A DNA stretch of 5,719 nucleotides from JBEBBU01 sp041158225 (GTDB lineage: Bacteria > Pseudomonadota > Gammaproteobacteria > Methylococcales > Methylococcaceae). The stretch lies in assembly GCA_041158225.1 (NCBI GenBank), contig JBEBBU010000058.1:1-5719 (forward strand). The letters run 5' to 3'. Each line of letters starts with the position of its first letter. The first letter of the stretch is position 1. Positions 4,666 through 5,719 of this stretch are shown here, one piece after another. The translations under genes were made by a program, and so were the position numbers. The notes beneath the pieces were generated by a model. That model saw nothing but the letters and a program-made list of their open reading frames with translations. It was not told the DNA's origin and made no database searches.

Positions 4666-5719
4666 TAGAACCTCGCATTCAAGTCCAGCTGGACTGTATT
4701 GATGTTGAATGGACCGTTGGTGGTCGCAGCAGACTGACCGGCAAACAGCGTCTGCTCATTGGTAATCTGCTCCGTATTGAAGTAACGCAACATGCCCCAG
4801 ACATTGTCGTAGAGCCCATACTCGCCCCCAAACACCCAGCCCTTGGCATTGGTACCACCGAGATGGAAGTTGGAATCCGTGTAGGCATCAATCACCGCAT
4901 CACGTTCGATATAACGATAGGTCAGGAAGCCACGCCAGTCACCAAAGCGCCTGATTTCCTTGCGCCCAACCTGCCCGGTAATCTGCCAGGCATTGGTCTG
5001 GGCCGAGATATTCTGGCCGGTACGCTGCAGGATTTCCTGCTGGTTGAAACCAAGGTTGTTTGCCCAGCTGCCGCCAAGTACCAGATGGGTAGGTGCAAAC
5101 TGTGCATAATCATAGGAAGCATCCACACTCAGGATCTGGAACTTTGAAGCCAGCCCCACCAGCCTTGGGTTATTCGGCTGCGCCACATTGCCATAGTAGT
5201 CACTGATGACAAACAGACTGTTACCTTTCTGCATGTAAACCGGTGCAGTCCAGTCGTTCTCGGTGGAACCCAGTACATCAGGCTGCCCTTCTATATTGTT
5301 GTAATCATAGTAGGCGAGCGAGGTCTTAAGCGCTGAATCATTGGAAAAGGCATAATCAATACCAGACTGCAGACCCAGCAGCCATTTGCTCTGACCATTG
5401 AAATTGATGTTCTGGATAGGATGCACACCTGCAGTCGCAAAGACTGCCTGACGCTGGCCAGCGGCGATGTCTACCTTGTTTTCACCGGTCAGATCAGAAA
5501 TATCGTAGCGCAGACTGGTCGAGAAGCCTTCAAAGCTGACATCATCGTACCAGACCAGCGAAGTTGATTTGAAGTAGGGGTTAGGTGTACGCCCGACCAG
5601 CACACTACCCCAGTCAAAGCCCTTTTCATTGACCGCATCATACTGCAGGAAAGCACGATCCAGCGCGATGGTATAACGGTTGAAGTAATTGCCCATCTGC
5701 TGATTGAGCGACACCGGAT
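4665..5719 (-). CDS. Putative outer-membrane porin, Porin_5-type (5' end beyond window)
   Basis: The frame is open to the right edge (preceding codon CCG at 5717-5715), so the GTG at 5714 is just an internal Val. About 350 C-terminal residues are visible. They show alternating amphipathic strands with aromatic girdle residues throughout. Near the visible start is a family-like block, ALDRAFLQYD, then VGRTPNPYFKSTSLVWYDDVSFEGF, which I associate with the 'putative porin' family PF16930. The protein ends VQLDLNARF; the terminal Phe with alternating hydrophobics is the usual BAM-recognition signal. Family members are usually longer (about 500 or more), so a signal peptide and N-terminal region should lie beyond the window. 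It would act as a beta-barrel in the outer membrane; the substrate is unknown. Stop TAG 4667-4665 overlaps the coiled-coil start, so the two genes share a transcript with a promoter outside the window. Confidence 0.88.
   Translation of the reverse strand, partial: PVSLNQQMGNYFNRYTIALDRAFLQYDAVNEKGFDWGSVLVGRTPNPYFKSTSLVWYDDVSFEGFSTSLRYDISDLTGENKVDIAAGQRQAVFATAGVHPIQNINFNGQSKWLLGLQSGIDYAFSNDSALKTSLAYYDYNNIEGQPDVLGSTENDWTAPVYMQKGNSLFVISDYYGNVAQPNNPRLVGLASKFQILSVDASYDYAQFAPTHLVLGGSWANNLGFNQQEILQRTGQNISAQTNAWQITGQVGRKEIRRFGDWRGFLTYRYIERDAVIDAYTDSNFHLGGTNAKGWVFGGEYGLYDNVWGMLRYFNTEQITNEQTLFAGQSAATTNGPFNINTVQLDLNARF
4671..4674 (-). promoter_or_regulatory. Shine-Dalgarno GAGG for the GTG-started coiled-coil gene
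   Basis: Reading the minus strand, GAGG lies 5 bases before GTG 4665, inside the last codons of the porin gene. It supports the GTG start and translational coupling over the internal ATG at 4644. Confidence 0.7.

Noticed and set aside
5712..5714. GTG at 5714 as the true start of the porin
   Set aside because: The frame stays open to the window edge, there is no signal peptide after this GTG, and family members are longer at the N-terminus.

Overview
The window looks like chromosomal DNA of a gammaproteobacterium. The reasons are a YgiQ-family radical SAM protein close to the enterobacterial/pseudomonad form, a DUF4136 outer-membrane lipoprotein, a Porin_5-type outer-membrane barrel, sigma70-like promoter elements and E. 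coli-like intrinsic terminators. Base composition is moderate (roughly half G+C by eye). I cannot name the genus. I see no tRNA, rRNA, CRISPR array, insertion sequence or phage gene.

Layout, left to right. (1) Positions 1-167 hold the 3' end of a membrane-protein gene whose codon choice suggests very high expression. It is closed by two successive hairpins, the second (217-261) a textbook rho-independent terminator. (2) 292-693 encodes an unrecognised 133-residue single-span membrane protein with a good Shine-Dalgarno. (3) A perfect extended -10 promoter (TGTTATAAT, 700-708) just after that gene starts a two-gene unit: a 78-residue two-helix membrane protein (738-974) overlapping by ATGA with a full-length ygiQ-type radical SAM gene (971-3157). 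(4) After a 114-base AT-rich gap comes a DUF4136 lipoprotein gene, most likely started at GTG 3272. (5) A symmetric hairpin with A-tract and T-tract (3908-3936) can terminate transcription from both sides, because the next genes run the other way. (6) On the minus strand, a Porin_5-type outer-membrane barrel (entering from the right edge, stop at 4665) is followed, with a one-base TAGTG overlap, by a secreted coiled-coil protein (4665-3964).

The right half is envelope-oriented: lipoprotein, barrel and periplasmic coiled coil. The barrel and coiled coil are translationally coupled and probably work together. The ygiQ unit is separate. No spectacular new system is evident. The points most worth a second look are the unknown highly expressed membrane protein at the left edge, the small membrane protein coupled to ygiQ, the Ser/Ala-rich insertion inside YgiQ, and the porin/coiled-coil pair.
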